Positions 9,667-18,678 of a DNA stretch of 64,000 nucleotides are shown piece by piece. Numbering within the stretch: the first letter of the stretch is position 1; every line of letters begins with the position of its first letter. The notes below the pieces were generated by a model. It ran no database searches, was not told where the DNA came from, and worked only from the letters and a program-made list of their open reading frames with translations. The position numbers were made by a program, and so were the translations under genes. Source of the stretch: Erythrobacter sp. (GTDB taxonomy: Bacteria > Pseudomonadota > Alphaproteobacteria > Sphingomonadales > Sphingomonadaceae); contig NZ_JAMWYX010000013.1 in NCBI RefSeq assembly GCF_024305245.1, positions 1 to 64,000 of the forward strand, read 5' to 3'.

Positions 9667-10205
9667 ACGCGCCCGCACCCCGGTCCGAATTGACCCGCAT
9701 GGTCAAGGCCCGCCCACTGCCGGGCGAGCCGATGGTGATCGAGCCCAGCGTAGCCGAGCGTGCCGCGCTTGCAGCTCGATTCGGGCTGCGGGAAATCACC
9801 ATGCTGCGGGCCGAAGTCGCGCTCGAACCGAAGCCCAACGCGATTCGCGCCACCGGGCGGCTGACTGCCAAGGTGATGCAGCCCTGCGCGGTCAGCGGCG
9901 AGGAGTTTCCGGTCAGCATCGACGAGCCGATCGACCTGCGCTTTATCGAGCAGCGCAATCTCGCCGCGAGCGAAGAGGGCGAGGAAATCGAGATCGAACT
10001 CGAAGCCGATGACTGCGACGAAATCGAATTTTCAGGCGACATGTTCGACCTCGGCGAGGCGGTGGCGCAGACGCTCGGCCTTGCAATCGACCCCTATGCC
10101 GAAGGGCCGGGCGCCGATGCGGCACGCAAAGCGGCGGGCATTGTCGTTGAAGGCGAGCAGGACGGCCCGCTGGCGGCAATGCTGAGCGCGCTCAAGAAAG
10201 ACTGA
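9663..10205 (+). CDS. DUF177 (YceD) family protein
   Basis: A 180-residue DUF177/YceD protein. YceD is linked to 23S rRNA processing or accumulation in other bacteria and plants and often precedes rpmF. Here rpmF is not adjacent; instead the gene overlaps the bc1 chaperone gene by four bases. The PCAVSGEEFPVSIDEPIDLRF segment and the acidic stretch EEGEEIEIELEADDCDEIEF, then DMFDLGEAVAQTLGLAIDPY, are characteristic. It lacks the usual second cysteine pair, as is common in alphaproteobacterial members. Confidence 0.8.
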   Translation: MNAPAPRSELTRMVKARPLPGEPMVIEPSVAERAALAARFGLREITMLRAEVALEPKPNAIRATGRLTAKVMQPCAVSGEEFPVSIDEPIDLRFIEQRNLAASEEGEEIEIELEADDCDEIEFSGDMFDLGEAVAQTLGLAIDPYAEGPGADAARKAAGIVVEGEQDGPLAAMLSALKKD

Positions 10206-10225
10206 TCGGACGGGCTACCGGTCGG

Positions 10226-10606
10226 TTATTGCTGATCCAGCGGACGGGTGATCCAGATTTTCGCCTGCTCGATCTCCTCGGCAGCGAAGGCTTGGGATTC
10301 CAGCGGCAGGATCGCGCCGAAATTCTCGACCGCCAACTCGGCGATCCGGGGCGCGCCGACCACTGCATAACGGCGCACCGGCACAATCGATTTGAAGCTG
10401 GCCAGCAAGCCCTGCGGCGAAAGGAAAGCGCCGGGGGCGAATTCCTCGGTCTTGCGCAGATCGAGCAGCAGCCGCAGATCATCATGCGTCGCGATGGCGC
10501 TGTCGACCACCCGCGCCATCTCCTCGACCTGCGCGCGGTCGAGCCGGTGGTCGAACACGAACGCGATATAGGCTGTGCCATCGGCATGCAGCAGTTCCGA
10601 TTTCAT
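10226..10606 (-). CDS. STAS/SpoIIAA-like domain protein
   Basis: A 126-residue protein of the SpoIIAA-like STAS/SEC14 type, with alternating strands and helices (YIAFVFDHRLDRAQVEEMARVVDSAI; DLRLLLDLRKTEEF; PVRRYAVVGAPRI). Such proteins are small cytoplasmic or membrane-associated regulators with unknown partners. ATG 10606 has an AGGAG ribosome site five to eight bases upstream; the longer open frame to 10780 lacks one. Convergent with the DUF177 gene. Confidence 0.75.
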   Translation of the reverse strand: MKSELLHADGTAYIAFVFDHRLDRAQVEEMARVVDSAIATHDDLRLLLDLRKTEEFAPGAFLSPQGLLASFKSIVPVRRYAVVGAPRIAELAVENFGAILPLESQAFAAEEIEQAKIWITRPLDQQ

Positions 10607-10928
10607 GTGCGGGCTCCTGTGTTCCGGCTCGGGCGCGGCGGCGAATCGGCCCGGTTCTGGCCACGTTCGAAGCCGACATCGCGCGACTACTGGCAAGCCT
10701 GAGGCGATCTTCTCTAACCCAGAATTGTGTCGCAAATAAAAGGTCGGGCCGTGACGCCTCGATGCGCCGTAGTCGCCCAACAGCGCCGAAGTTTCCGCAT
10801 AAATATCAGCTATTAATCCAGGTTATTTCTTCGTCATCCGGCGCAAGTGCCTGTCGTTCGAACGCTTAACCCGCCCAGTCCTGCCCGCGCTTCGATAGTC
10901 TGCCTGCCAGACAACAAGGAGATTGAGC

Positions 10929-11570
10929 ATGACGATAGATTCCCGAACCGGCTCCACCGGCACACAGGACCATTCCGAAGTTCGCGACGAATTGCGGCAT
11001 GATGCAGACCGCCTCAAGGATACCGCCAAGGACCGCGCGAGGCAGGAAGCCGACACCCGCAAGGGCGAGGCCGCATCCGCCATGGGATCGGCGTCTTCGG
11101 CGTTCCGCACCGCCGCCGAGGAATTGCGGAAGGACGGCGACGCGCCCGACTGGATGGCATCCGCGGTCCAGCAGGCAGCCCGCAAGATCGACGGCATGGC
11201 CAGCCAGATCGAGGGACGCAGCATCGACGATATCGGGCGGCAGGTCACCGATTTCGCACGCCAGAGCCCCGGCGCATTTCTGGCCGCTTCCGCAGCCGCC
11301 GGTTTCGCCGCAGCCCGCGTGCTGCGCGCGGGCGTCGACAAGAAGCGGCATGATGGGACGGGTGACCACAACGACTGGCGCTCTTCGACCTCCCGCACTG
11401 GCACTGGCACCGGCACCGGCACCGGCACGTCAACCGGCACCGGCACCATCAGCGGCGCTGGCACGTCCACCAGCATCGGCACCAGCGCTGGCGCCGGAGC
11501 CGGCACGGCCGGCGGCACCGCGACAGGCTACACCGGTACCAGCGGCAGCATCGGAGGCACGACACGATGA
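10929..11570 (+). CDS. Stress-type helical protein with Thr-Gly-rich tail
   Basis: First gene of a three-gene operon. Residues 1-75 are charged and helical (RDELRHDADRLKDTAKDRA), residues 80-140 resemble the short membrane-associated segment of nutrient-deprivation-type proteins (ARQSPGAFLAASAAAGFAAARV), and the last 60 residues are Thr/Gly/Ser/Ala-only repeats. The tail is encoded by a run of GGCACC units (about 11397-11560) that is prone to slippage. ATG 10929 has AAGGAG at 10916-10921. The next gene overlaps by four bases. Function unknown; general envelope stress is a guess from the neighbours. Confidence 0.7.
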   Translation: MTIDSRTGSTGTQDHSEVRDELRHDADRLKDTAKDRARQEADTRKGEAASAMGSASSAFRTAAEELRKDGDAPDWMASAVQQAARKIDGMASQIEGRSIDDIGRQVTDFARQSPGAFLAASAAAGFAAARVLRAGVDKKRHDGTGDHNDWRSSTSRTGTGTGTGTGTSTGTGTISGAGTSTSIGTSAGAGAGTAGGTATGYTGTSGSIGGTTR

Positions 11571-12025
11571 CAGACCGCAGAAACGATCCGCTAACGGGGA
11601 CCCCGCGAAGCACCGGCACCGGCGGCAGTGACGAGAATGTCGTCGATCTGGTGGGACGCCTGACGCAGCAGGGTGCGCACCTTGCCAAGGAACAGGTCAG
11701 CCTGATGCAGGCCGAAGTCCGCGAAGCCACGCAGGAGATCAAACTCGCCGTCGGATCTCTGGCCGGAGCCGTGGTGTTCGGCGTTGCCGGGCTTGGCGTG
11801 CTGCTGATGGGGTTTGCCTACCTCGTCGGCGCGGCGCTCGAAAACCTTCCGCTCGGCACCATCATCGTCGGCTCGGTCACTCTGGTGATCGCCGGGATTC
11901 TCTACGCCAGCGGCAAGAGCAAGGTCGATAAGGACTCGCTCAAGCCCGACCGCACCATCGACACCATCACCGATACCCCCGCCGCAATCGCGGGCGACAC
12001 GCACAATACCCGGAGGACCACATGA
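11567..12025 (+). CDS. Phage-holin/Holin-X family membrane protein
   Basis: A 152-residue member of the Holin-X (PF07332-like) family: an N-terminal amphipathic helix (LVGRLTQQGAHLAKEQVSLMQAEV) followed by two adjacent membrane helices (about residues 60-115) and a polar tail. Despite the name, these chromosomal proteins are not known lysis proteins; they occur with DUF3618 genes in a conserved alphaproteobacterial trio. It overlaps both neighbours by four bases, so the operon is translationally coupled. Confidence 0.8.
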   Translation: MTDRRNDPLTGTPRSTGTGGSDENVVDLVGRLTQQGAHLAKEQVSLMQAEVREATQEIKLAVGSLAGAVVFGVAGLGVLLMGFAYLVGAALENLPLGTIIVGSVTLVIAGILYASGKSKVDKDSLKPDRTIDTITDTPAAIAGDTHNTRRTT

Positions 12026-12900
12026 CCACCACGACCGACAATCGCAGCTCTGAAGAGATCGAACGCGATATCCGCGCCACCCAAAAGGACATGCACCGCA
12101 CGGTCGAACAGATCGAAGGTGAATTGACCGGGCGCAACATGCTCAATTCGCTGCTCGACAAGGCCGACGAGAACGGCGTCGACACCCGCTATCTGATCGA
12201 TGCCGCGCGGCGCAACCCGCTGGCGCTGGGCATGATCGCGGTGGGCGGGCTGTGGCTCGTCAGCGATGCCGATGCCCGGCCTTCGGCGATGAAGCCTTCG
12301 CTGGGCCGGTTCGGCAGCCACGATTCGGGGCATGATCAGGGATTTGACTCCGACGGCTGGCATTCCGAGCACCGTTCCTATGTCGAGCACATGGCGCGCT
12401 GCGAACCGCGACCGGACGAGGACGATCAGACCTATCGCCGCCGCCGGGATCATTCGCGGGCGAGCTATTTCATGATCGAACAGAGCCCCGACGAGGACGA
12501 AAGCTCGTTCCGCAAGCGGCTGGACGATGCGACCGACAAGCTGCGCGAGCGCCGTCACCGGGCGAGCGAAAGCGCCCACGACATGGGCCGCCAGTCGCGA
12601 GATCGCGCCAAGCAGGCGGCAGGTTCTGCGCAGGATTTCTATTACGATAACCCGTTGATCAGCGGCCTTGCGGCGGCCTTTGTCGGCGCGGTTGCCGGTT
12701 CCGCCCTCCCCGCAACCCGCACGGAAGAAAACTATGTCGGCGGGCTTGGCGAACAGGCGCTCGACACTGCGCAGGCCAAGGCCAAGCAGACCGGCGAGCA
12801 GGCCCGGCACAAGAAGGACGAGATGATCGACAAGGCCGACCGGAAAATGGCCGAAAGCGGCGAACACAATCGCCAGACCGGAACTTCGCAGCCGGTTTGA
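12022..12900 (+). CDS. DUF3618 domain membrane-associated protein
   Basis: A 292-residue protein beginning with the DUF3618 motif SSEEIERDIRATQKDMHRTV and EQIEGELTGRNML. A short hydrophobic helix follows (LALGMIAVGGLWLVS), then a His/Arg/Asp-rich middle and a second hydrophobic segment (ISGLAAAFVGAVAGSALP) near residue 215, ending in an Ala/Lys-rich helix with LEA-like repeats (EQALDTAQAKAKQTGEQARHKKDE). The LEA-like tail fits a desiccation or osmotic-stress role; this is inference. Last gene of the operon. Confidence 0.8.
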   Translation: MTTTTDNRSSEEIERDIRATQKDMHRTVEQIEGELTGRNMLNSLLDKADENGVDTRYLIDAARRNPLALGMIAVGGLWLVSDADARPSAMKPSLGRFGSHDSGHDQGFDSDGWHSEHRSYVEHMARCEPRPDEDDQTYRRRRDHSRASYFMIEQSPDEDESSFRKRLDDATDKLRERRHRASESAHDMGRQSRDRAKQAAGSAQDFYYDNPLISGLAAAFVGAVAGSALPATRTEENYVGGLGEQALDTAQAKAKQTGEQARHKKDEMIDKADRKMAESGEHNRQTGTSQPV

Positions 12901-12939
12901 TCCCGACCGGTCAAGCGAACGGCGCGGCGGCGCGGGCGA

Positions 12940-13539
12940 TCAGGCCTGCGCCGCCGCTTTCGTTTCCACGGCGAAATCGATCGGCTTGAAGCTGCCCCCG
13001 TTCGACGCATAAGCCGAACACGCGGTCAGCCCGATCACAAGATCCATTTCGGCCCGGAACCGGATGTGGTCGCCCGGCCCGGTCTGCGGCGGCAGCACCG
13101 CAATCTTGCCTTCGGGGCTGACCGCAACATTCATGAAAATGTTGAACGCGGTCGGGATCGTGTCCGGTTCGACGCCGAACGGCTCCAATGCCTCGGCCAG
13201 GTTGCCGAAGCAGCCGCGATGGCGGGGCTTGTCCGGATAGAAATGATCGAAGGTGGCGAACGAACACGGCGTGAGCAGGAAATCGTGATGCGGCGCAGTG
13301 TCCTCGACGATCGTCAGCATCACGCGCGAACGGTTCGACCACAACCGCGCGCCTGTCGTAAGACGAACGCTCTCCTCGTAATCGAAGGTCCGCCCGTTGG
13401 AGAGCACCTCCGCCGGTTCATCCGCCGCAATCGCGAGCATGTCGCTGACCTGCCCGCCGAGCGGATCGATCACCGTCAGGTGATCGCCCTTCGCCAGCGT
13501 GACGGCGACCCCGGTGCGGGGTTCGATCCGCCGGATCAT
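12940..13539 (-). CDS. DUF1989 (urea carboxylase-associated) family protein
   Basis: A 199-residue beta-rich protein of the DUF1989 family, often annotated as urea carboxylase-associated. The family marks are VIDPLGGQVSDM, the cupin-like LLTPCSFATFDHFY block, and CFGNLAEALEPFG with TAFNIFMNV. ATG 13539 overlaps the stop of the YqcI/YcgG gene as ATGA, so the pair is translationally coupled. In other bacteria DUF1989 genes sit with urea/guanidine metabolism. No urea carboxylase or allophanate hydrolase is nearby, so the link must be with its partner. Confidence 0.85.
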   Translation of the reverse strand: MIRRIEPRTGVAVTLAKGDHLTVIDPLGGQVSDMLAIAADEPAEVLSNGRTFDYEESVRLTTGARLWSNRSRVMLTIVEDTAPHHDFLLTPCSFATFDHFYPDKPRHRGCFGNLAEALEPFGVEPDTIPTAFNIFMNVAVSPEGKIAVLPPQTGPGDHIRFRAEMDLVIGLTACSAYASNGGSFKPIDFAVETKAAAQA

Positions 13540-14258
13540 GACAGATCCTTGGGCGAGAACGGGCATTGCCAGTCCTCCCCGACCTGCCGCCCGCTATACT
13601 GCCGGGCTTCGCTCACCTCGCCATGGCGGGCGATCATCGGGTTGGGCTCTCCGTCGAATTCCTCGTCTCGCGCCAGAATGACTTCGCGCATCCGCTCGTA
13701 ACGCTGCTGCGCGCGCAGGCGTTCGAACTGGTCGTGCGGGTTGAGCACGATTGTGGGATAGGCCGCCCGGCGCGCCCGGCGCGCGGCGCGCGGATGAAGG
13801 CCGACTGCAAAGAAGGCCCGCCCACCGAAACTCAGGGCGAAATGCGGATCGTTGGGGTCGTCGCTGTAGGCCGGATCATAGTCGTTCCCGCGCTGCCCGT
13901 CCTTGACGATCAACGAACCGAGCCTTGCCCACAACGCCTCCTCGAACGCGCGTTCGGTCAGGCTTGTCGGCCCTGCGAACACCACTGCAAAACTGCGGAA
14001 AACCTTCTCGTCAGGCTCATGACCGGCGCTCCACTGCACCAGCGCGTCATGAATACGCTGATCATCGCACGCGCTGGTGATCGAGCGGGCGGTCACGATT
14101 TCCAGCGTGCCCTGAGCCAGCGCCGACTTCGCGCCGACGCAGGGGAATTCCTGGCGTTCGATCAGAGCGGCAAGGCTGCGCTGAAGTTGCCCGGGCTCTT
14201 CCCCGTGTTCTTTATCGTCAGCACTGTCGCGATTTCCCGCGTGAGGGGCGAGCGCCAT
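13536..14258 (-). CDS. YqcI/YcgG (GntA-type) heme-dependent N-hydroxylase family protein
   Basis: A 240-residue YqcI/YcgG protein. The signature GLHPRAARRARRAAYPTIVLN, with its conserved His and Arg cluster, and FPCVGAK near the N-terminus are visible. Characterised relatives (GntA, DcsA) are heme-containing oxygenases that hydroxylate arginine-type guanidino nitrogens. Start ATG 14258 has AAGAAGAG about eight bases upstream; the open frame to 14414 adds an unlikely low-GC leader. It overlaps the DUF1989 gene downstream. A guanidino-compound pathway is inferred; the substrate is unknown. Confidence 0.85.
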   Translation of the reverse strand: MALAPHAGNRDSADDKEHGEEPGQLQRSLAALIERQEFPCVGAKSALAQGTLEIVTARSITSACDDQRIHDALVQWSAGHEPDEKVFRSFAVVFAGPTSLTERAFEEALWARLGSLIVKDGQRGNDYDPAYSDDPNDPHFALSFGGRAFFAVGLHPRAARRARRAAYPTIVLNPHDQFERLRAQQRYERMREVILARDEEFDGEPNPMIARHGEVSEARQYSGRQVGEDWQCPFSPKDLS

Positions 14259-14635
14259 CGCCGCACTCTTCTTTATAGAATAGTTCGCCAAGTTTCCGGA
14301 ACCTTTAGTGATATTGTAGAGCAGGGTATCATCGGATTGCCATTTACATATGCAATTTGACGAAACCTGCTTAACTTTTATTGACCTGTTGCGGGATCTT
14401 ACCGCGATTTCCACTTTGGTTCTCTAGCCTAAGTTAAGCGCCGTAGGCCGACGAGAACCAGCACTGTGCCGCCCTGTGCAGACACGAAAATCGCGCCGGT
14501 CCGGACGTGGAGAAGCCATCCCACGCCTCGTCCCGCGAGTGAACCAGCCCGGCGGGTCGGACGAAACATTCCCCTCTGCGCCCCCCTTTCACTCGGCAGG
14601 GGCACGATAGCCCTGTCCAGAAAAGGAGAGCGAAC

Positions 14636-15352
14636 ATGAGCAGGAATGTGGCATCCGCCGTATTCGAAACCCGCGCAGAGGCCGAAGCCGCCATTGATGA
14701 TCTGCGCAGAACCGGAATCGGCGAAAACGCGATCTCGGTCATCAGCAAGCATGACGAGGCGTTCGAACGGGCGCACGACCACCATGATGGCGACGATCAC
14801 CACCACCGCGACGCCGACACCAAGGCGAGCGGCGCGGGCAAAGGATTGGCGATCGGGGCCGGTACGGGAGCCGTGGCCGGTCTGGCCGCACTCGCGATCC
14901 CGGGCGTGGCGCCGTTCTTTGCCGCTGGCGCGGTGGCCGAAGCGCTCGGCATCGTCGGCAGCACCGCCGCCACCAGCGCGGTTGTCGGCGGCGCGATCGG
15001 CGGGTTGACCGGCGCGTTGATGAAATACGGGGTCGCCGAGGACGACGCCCGCTATTTCGACGAGCGCCTCCAGCGCGGCGGGTATTGGGTCGGGGTCGAT
15101 CTCGACGATAGCCGTGCAAACGGGAGCGAGGTGGAAACCATCCTCTACCGCCACGGCGGGCACACCTCGAATCGCCCGCGCGACACGCATGACCGGACCA
15201 TGCCAGCCGGGGCTGCCGGTACCCATTCGACCAGATCGGACCACGTCGACCGTCACGATGTCGGCGGGACGGCTCCGGCGGGCACTGCAGGCAATGGCCC
15301 GGGCCGTGACCGTCAGCGCGGCACGATTCCCCGCGATCCCACCCTGCGATAG
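14636..15352 (+). CDS. General-stress-type (YflT-like) protein with Gly-rich hydrophobic core
   Basis: A 238-residue protein. Residues 1-45 (SAVFETRAEAEAAIDDLRRTG and ISVISKHDE) resemble the GSP17M/YflT general-stress domain. A His/Asp-rich stretch follows, then a long Gly/Ala hydrophobic core (about residues 65-130) as in glycine-zipper membrane proteins, and a copy of the ferredoxin-like fold ending in GVDLDD. The C-terminal third is polar and low complexity. AAAAGGAG lies just ahead of ATG. Single gene with its own terminator; possibly stress-induced. Confidence 0.75.
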   Translation: MSRNVASAVFETRAEAEAAIDDLRRTGIGENAISVISKHDEAFERAHDHHDGDDHHHRDADTKASGAGKGLAIGAGTGAVAGLAALAIPGVAPFFAAGAVAEALGIVGSTAATSAVVGGAIGGLTGALMKYGVAEDDARYFDERLQRGGYWVGVDLDDSRANGSEVETILYRHGGHTSNRPRDTHDRTMPAGAAGTHSTRSDHVDRHDVGGTAPAGTAGNGPGRDRQRGTIPRDPTLR

Positions 15353-15360
15353 AAACGAAA

Positions 15361-15386
15361 AACGGGCGGCCATCGCGCCGCCCGTT
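15361..15386. terminator. Bidirectional hairpin terminator
   Basis: A perfect 10-bp stem, AACGGGCGGC and GCCGCCCGTT, with a six-base loop lies between two converging genes (stress protein and ssb). Runs of A and T flank the arms, as expected for a terminator used from both sides. Confidence 0.8.
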
Positions 15387-15436
15387 CTTCACTTTCAGCT
15401 GAAGCAGCGCGGCCTTTGCGCGCGGGACGCACCCGG

Positions 15437-15988
15437 TCAGAACGGGATATCATCGTCCAGATCGTCATAGCCGCCCGAGCTGCCGCCGGAGGGGCCACTT
15501 TTGCCGCCGCCGCCGCCGCCGCCGCCCTGATCCCAACCACCCGGCGAATCGCCGCCGCCAGCGCCGTAACCGCCCGAGCGGCCGCCGCTAGCGCCGCCGC
15601 CGCCCATACCGCCACCGCCACCGCCACCGCCACCTTGCGCGCCGTCGAGCATCGTCAGGGTGCCGCCGAGACCCTGAATGACGATTTCGGTGCTGTAGCG
15701 GTCGGCCCCGCTCTGATCCTGCCACTTGCGGGTCTGCAGCTTGCCTTCAACAAAGACCTTGCTGCCTTTCTTCAGGTAGCGTTCGACCACGCCCACGAGA
15801 CCTTCGGAAAAGATCGCGACCGTGTGCCACTCGGTCTTTTCCTTGCGTTCGCCGGTCTGGCGATCTTTCCACGTCTCGGACGTGGCAATGCGCAGGTTGG
15901 CGACCTTTCCGCCGTTCTGAAACGAGCGGATTTCGGGGTCGGCCCCCAGATTGCCGATCAGCATGACCTTGTTGAGCGAACCCGCCAT
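15437..15988 (-). CDS. ssb: Single-stranded DNA-binding protein
   Basis: A 183-residue SSB. The OB-fold lies at residues 1-110 ([51 protein letters not shown]). A long glycine-rich linker follows, and the acidic tip DLDDDIPF recruits replication and repair proteins. The linker is almost entirely encoded by GCC/GCCGCC repeats on the plus strand, which makes this part of the gene prone to length change. It acts as a tetramer in replication, recombination and repair. Confidence 0.96.
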   Translation of the reverse strand: MAGSLNKVMLIGNLGADPEIRSFQNGGKVANLRIATSETWKDRQTGERKEKTEWHTVAIFSEGLVGVVERYLKKGSKVFVEGKLQTRKWQDQSGADRYSTEIVIQGLGGTLTMLDGAQGGGGGGGGGMGGGGASGGRSGGYGAGGGDSPGGWDQGGGGGGGGKSGPSGGSSGGYDDLDDDIPF

Positions 15989-16119
15989 CGAAACGTTCCT
16001 TCTGCGTCAGACACTTGCGTCGTCAGCGCAAGATGCGCCGCGAATCTGTGTCAGACAATAGGCAAGGTTGGCGGGCGGCGCACCAGCGCCCGGCAGTTAA
16101 TCCACCAGTTCGGATGCAC

Positions 16120-16806
16120 TCACTGTGCGGGGTAGCGCAAACGGCCCAGAAAACGCGTCAGGCTCGGCAGTTCGCGGTCCTTGCTCAAAAACTGCGCCTT
16201 GGCCTTTTCGAACCGCATCACCCCGTCGATCCGCCGTTCGAGGAAGGCATGGGTATCGGCCTTGCCGTCGCTGTCGTCATTGACGAACACCGCCAGCGTC
16301 GCGCTGTAGATACCGGCGAGGATCGCGCGCTTGGTATAGTGGTTGTAATCGGTCGCCGTATCGCCTGCCAGCCGCCACATGATGTCGGCCGAATGCCAGC
16401 CGAGCTTCAGCGCGGTCACGGCGTTCTGCGGCTGCGCCATTACCGCGAGCGCGCGGCGCACCGCCTCGTCCACGTCCGCCACCGCGTCCAGCCGGAAGGC
16501 GACCAGCGTGCGGATACGCTCGCGGATCTTGAGCGTGGCGAGGCGTTCGGCCGGCCATTCGGCCTCCATCGCCTGATCGACCGATGCGATCCACGCCGCG
16601 ATCATCTCCATGGGCAGTCCGCCTGCGCCCTTGCCCGGAAAGGCCAGCCGCGCGACATCGGGGTCGCATCCGGCCATTTCTGCCGCCGCCATCAATGCGG
16701 TGGCATTCCAGCCATCGAAGATCGCCGAAGCAGCGATATCGGGCGCAAGCGCGACGCGCAGCTCATCGAGCGTCATGTCGGCGAAATCGTGGGTCTGGGT
16801 GGTCAT
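16120..16806 (-). CDS. COQ9-family ubiquinone biosynthesis protein
   Basis: A 228-residue helical protein of the COQ9 family, which presents ubiquinone intermediates to the COQ7 hydroxylase. It has the TetR-like fold without a DNA-binding role; the helices LKIRERIRTLVAFRLDAV and DIMWRLAGDTATDYNHYTKRAIL form the conserved lipid-binding surface. ATG 16806 is used because the frame upstream belongs to the ankyrin gene's 3' end. Its start lies one base from that gene's stop, so the two are probably co-transcribed. Confidence 0.85.
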   Translation of the reverse strand: MTTQTHDFADMTLDELRVALAPDIAASAIFDGWNATALMAAAEMAGCDPDVARLAFPGKGAGGLPMEMIAAWIASVDQAMEAEWPAERLATLKIRERIRTLVAFRLDAVADVDEAVRRALAVMAQPQNAVTALKLGWHSADIMWRLAGDTATDYNHYTKRAILAGIYSATLAVFVNDDSDGKADTHAFLERRIDGVMRFEKAKAQFLSKDRELPSLTRFLGRLRYPAQ

Positions 16807-16807
16807 A

Positions 16808-17479
16808 TCAGAAAGAAGGCCCGTACTGGCGTTTTGGTTCCTTGCCATCGCGCTTATCGTCGGCATCCTTGAACACCTGCTTCAGCAGGATGTTGCCGTT
16901 CATCAGTTCCACATACTGCCGCGCCGACCGGCCCGAATTGTCATTGCGATCGGGATCGGCGCCCTTTTCGAGCAGCAAACGCACCAGTTCGGTATCGCGC
17001 TGGTGGACGGCTGCGATCAGGGGCGTTTCGCCGGTCTGGTCGCTGACATTGACTTCGGCCCCGCTCTTGATCAGCGCCTCGACACCTTCGACAAAGCCCA
17101 ATGTGGTCGCCATCTGCAGCGGGGTGATACCCTGCTTGTTGCGGATGTTGGGATCGGCCGAGCGCTGGAGCAGAAACCGCACCCACAGCGCGTCGCGGCG
17201 CTGCACGACGACATGCAGTCCGGTATCGCCGCTGGTGATATCGCGGCTGTTGACGATGGTGCTGCCCGGCTGGTTCAGCATGTCGGTGGCGGTATCCCCG
17301 TCACGTTCCTTGACCGCTTCGAGGAACTTGTACCCGTCCGACTGGAACTGCGCAGCGGCAGGCACGGACAACGCAAGCGCCAGCGCAGACAGGATTGCAT
17401 TGGCAATCCACGCGCGAAACCCTAACTTGCGCAAAACCTCGACAGTCACGGTTCGATCCTTTCGCATTCGCTGTACCAT
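16808..17479 (-). CDS. Ankyrin repeat protein, secreted or periplasmic
   Basis: About 223 residues with a signal peptide (IANAILSALALALSVPAAA) followed by ankyrin repeats: DTGLHVVVQRRDALWVRFLL, PNIRNKQGITPLQMA, EVNVSDQTGETPLIAAVHQRD and a final LLLEKGADPDRND unit. Ankyrins bind partner proteins; a periplasmic one may protect or regulate envelope enzymes. Start is uncertain between ATG 17479 and 17467. It precedes the COQ9 gene with a one-base gap. Confidence 0.75.
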   Translation of the reverse strand: MVQRMRKDRTVTVEVLRKLGFRAWIANAILSALALALSVPAAAQFQSDGYKFLEAVKERDGDTATDMLNQPGSTIVNSRDITSGDTGLHVVVQRRDALWVRFLLQRSADPNIRNKQGITPLQMATTLGFVEGVEALIKSGAEVNVSDQTGETPLIAAVHQRDTELVRLLLEKGADPDRNDNSGRSARQYVELMNGNILLKQVFKDADDKRDGKEPKRQYGPSF

Positions 17480-17566
17480 ATGTCGCCGACACATCGGCCC
17501 GACATATCGCTATCGTCATATTTGCCGCACCCGTCGGCGCCATCGCAAGAGCCCAGTTAGCAGACC

Positions 17567-18175
17567 ATGAACCGCATCAACAAGCCTTTGCCCCGCATTA
17601 CCATGATGCTTGCCGCCGCCGCATTGACGCTGGCCGGGTGTAACGCTGCTGCGCCCGCAGCCGAACCGCCATTGGCAGGAGCCGATATCGGCGGCGATTT
17701 CGCGCTCACCAACAGCGCGGGAGAGACTGTGCGCTGGGATGATTTCGCAGGGCAATACCGCGTGGTCTATTTCGGCTATGCCTTCTGCCCCGACATCTGC
17801 CCCACCGATATGCAGCGCGTGGCGCAGGGGCTGAAGGTGCTGAAGGCGAGCGATCCCGACACCGCAGCGAAGATCACGCCGATCTTCATCACCATCGACC
17901 CCGAACGCGACACCCGCCAAGTGGTGGGCGAATTCGCCGCCGCATTTTCGCCCGACATCATCGGGCTGACCGGAACCCCCGAACAGATCGCCGCCGCTGC
18001 CAAGACTTTCCGGGTGTTCTACGCCAAAGGCGAAGCTGTGGAGGGCGGCGGTTATCTGGTCGATCATTCCAATATCGTCTATCTGTTCGGCCCCGATGGC
18101 GAGCCGCTGGCCACGCTCCCGGTCGATCAGGGCGCGGACGCGGTCGCAGCGGAACTGGCACGGTGGGTGAGTTGA
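17567..18175 (+). CDS. SCO family copper chaperone lipoprotein
   Basis: A 202-residue SCO1/SenC protein, thioredoxin-like. Lipobox LAGC (Cys25) anchors it to the membrane. The copper ligands are C74-P-D-I-C78 and the His in VDHSN; DPERDT is also conserved. It delivers copper to the CuA centre of cytochrome c oxidase in the periplasm. The next gene starts within its 3' end (GTG 18163), suggesting an operon. Confidence 0.92.
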   Translation: MNRINKPLPRITMMLAAAALTLAGCNAAAPAAEPPLAGADIGGDFALTNSAGETVRWDDFAGQYRVVYFGYAFCPDICPTDMQRVAQGLKVLKASDPDTAAKITPIFITIDPERDTRQVVGEFAAAFSPDIIGLTGTPEQIAAAAKTFRVFYAKGEAVEGGGYLVDHSNIVYLFGPDGEPLATLPVDQGADAVAAELARWVS

Positions 18176-18678
18176 GAGAGCGCTTCTGGGAACTGCCGCT
18201 CGGCACGCTCGACCGCGCCGAGTGGGAGGCGCTGTGCGACGGTTGCGGGCGATGCTGCCTGCACAAGATCGAAGATGAAGACACCGGCGAGATTCACGAT
18301 ACGAATGTCGCCTGCCGTCTGCTCGACACCGGCACCGCGCGCTGCAGCGACTATCGCAACCGCAAGGCCTTCGTCCCCGATTGTCTGCGGTTGACGCTGC
18401 GCATCGTCGAGCAGGTCAATTGGCTGCCCTCCACCTGCGCCTACCGTCTGCGTGCCGATGATCGCCCGCTGCCCGATTGGCACTACCTTATCAGCGGCGA
18501 TCCGGACGCGGTGCGCCGCGCGGGCGTATCGGTGGTGGGCCGCGTGGTGAGCGAAACCGATGCAGGCCCGCTCGAACATCATATCACCGATTGGCCCGCG
18601 CCGCCGCGCCGCGGCCGCCCCGATCGCGCCGGTCGTCATGATCGTCATGCGCACGAGGCCGAGGAAGAAGGCGCGTGA
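18163..18678 (+). CDS. YcgN family cysteine-cluster protein
   Basis: A 171-residue YcgN/UPF0260-type protein with the cysteine cluster C-D-G-C-G-R-C-C (near residue 27), then C-R-L-L-D, C-S-D-Y and C-L-R-L, ending in STCAYR. These conserved cysteines are expected to bind a metal ion or Fe-S cluster. GTG start, overlapping the SCO gene by 13 bases; its TGA overlaps the next ATG. Function of the family is unknown. Confidence 0.85.
   Translation: MGELRERFWELPLGTLDRAEWEALCDGCGRCCLHKIEDEDTGEIHDTNVACRLLDTGTARCSDYRNRKAFVPDCLRLTLRIVEQVNWLPSTCAYRLRADDRPLPDWHYLISGDPDAVRRAGVSVVGRVVSETDAGPLEHHITDWPAPPRRGRPDRAGRHDRHAHEAEEEGA

Noticed and set aside
11567..12025. Holin-family gene as phage lysis protein
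   Set aside because: It sits in a conserved chromosomal trio with a DUF3618 gene and no phage genes nearby.
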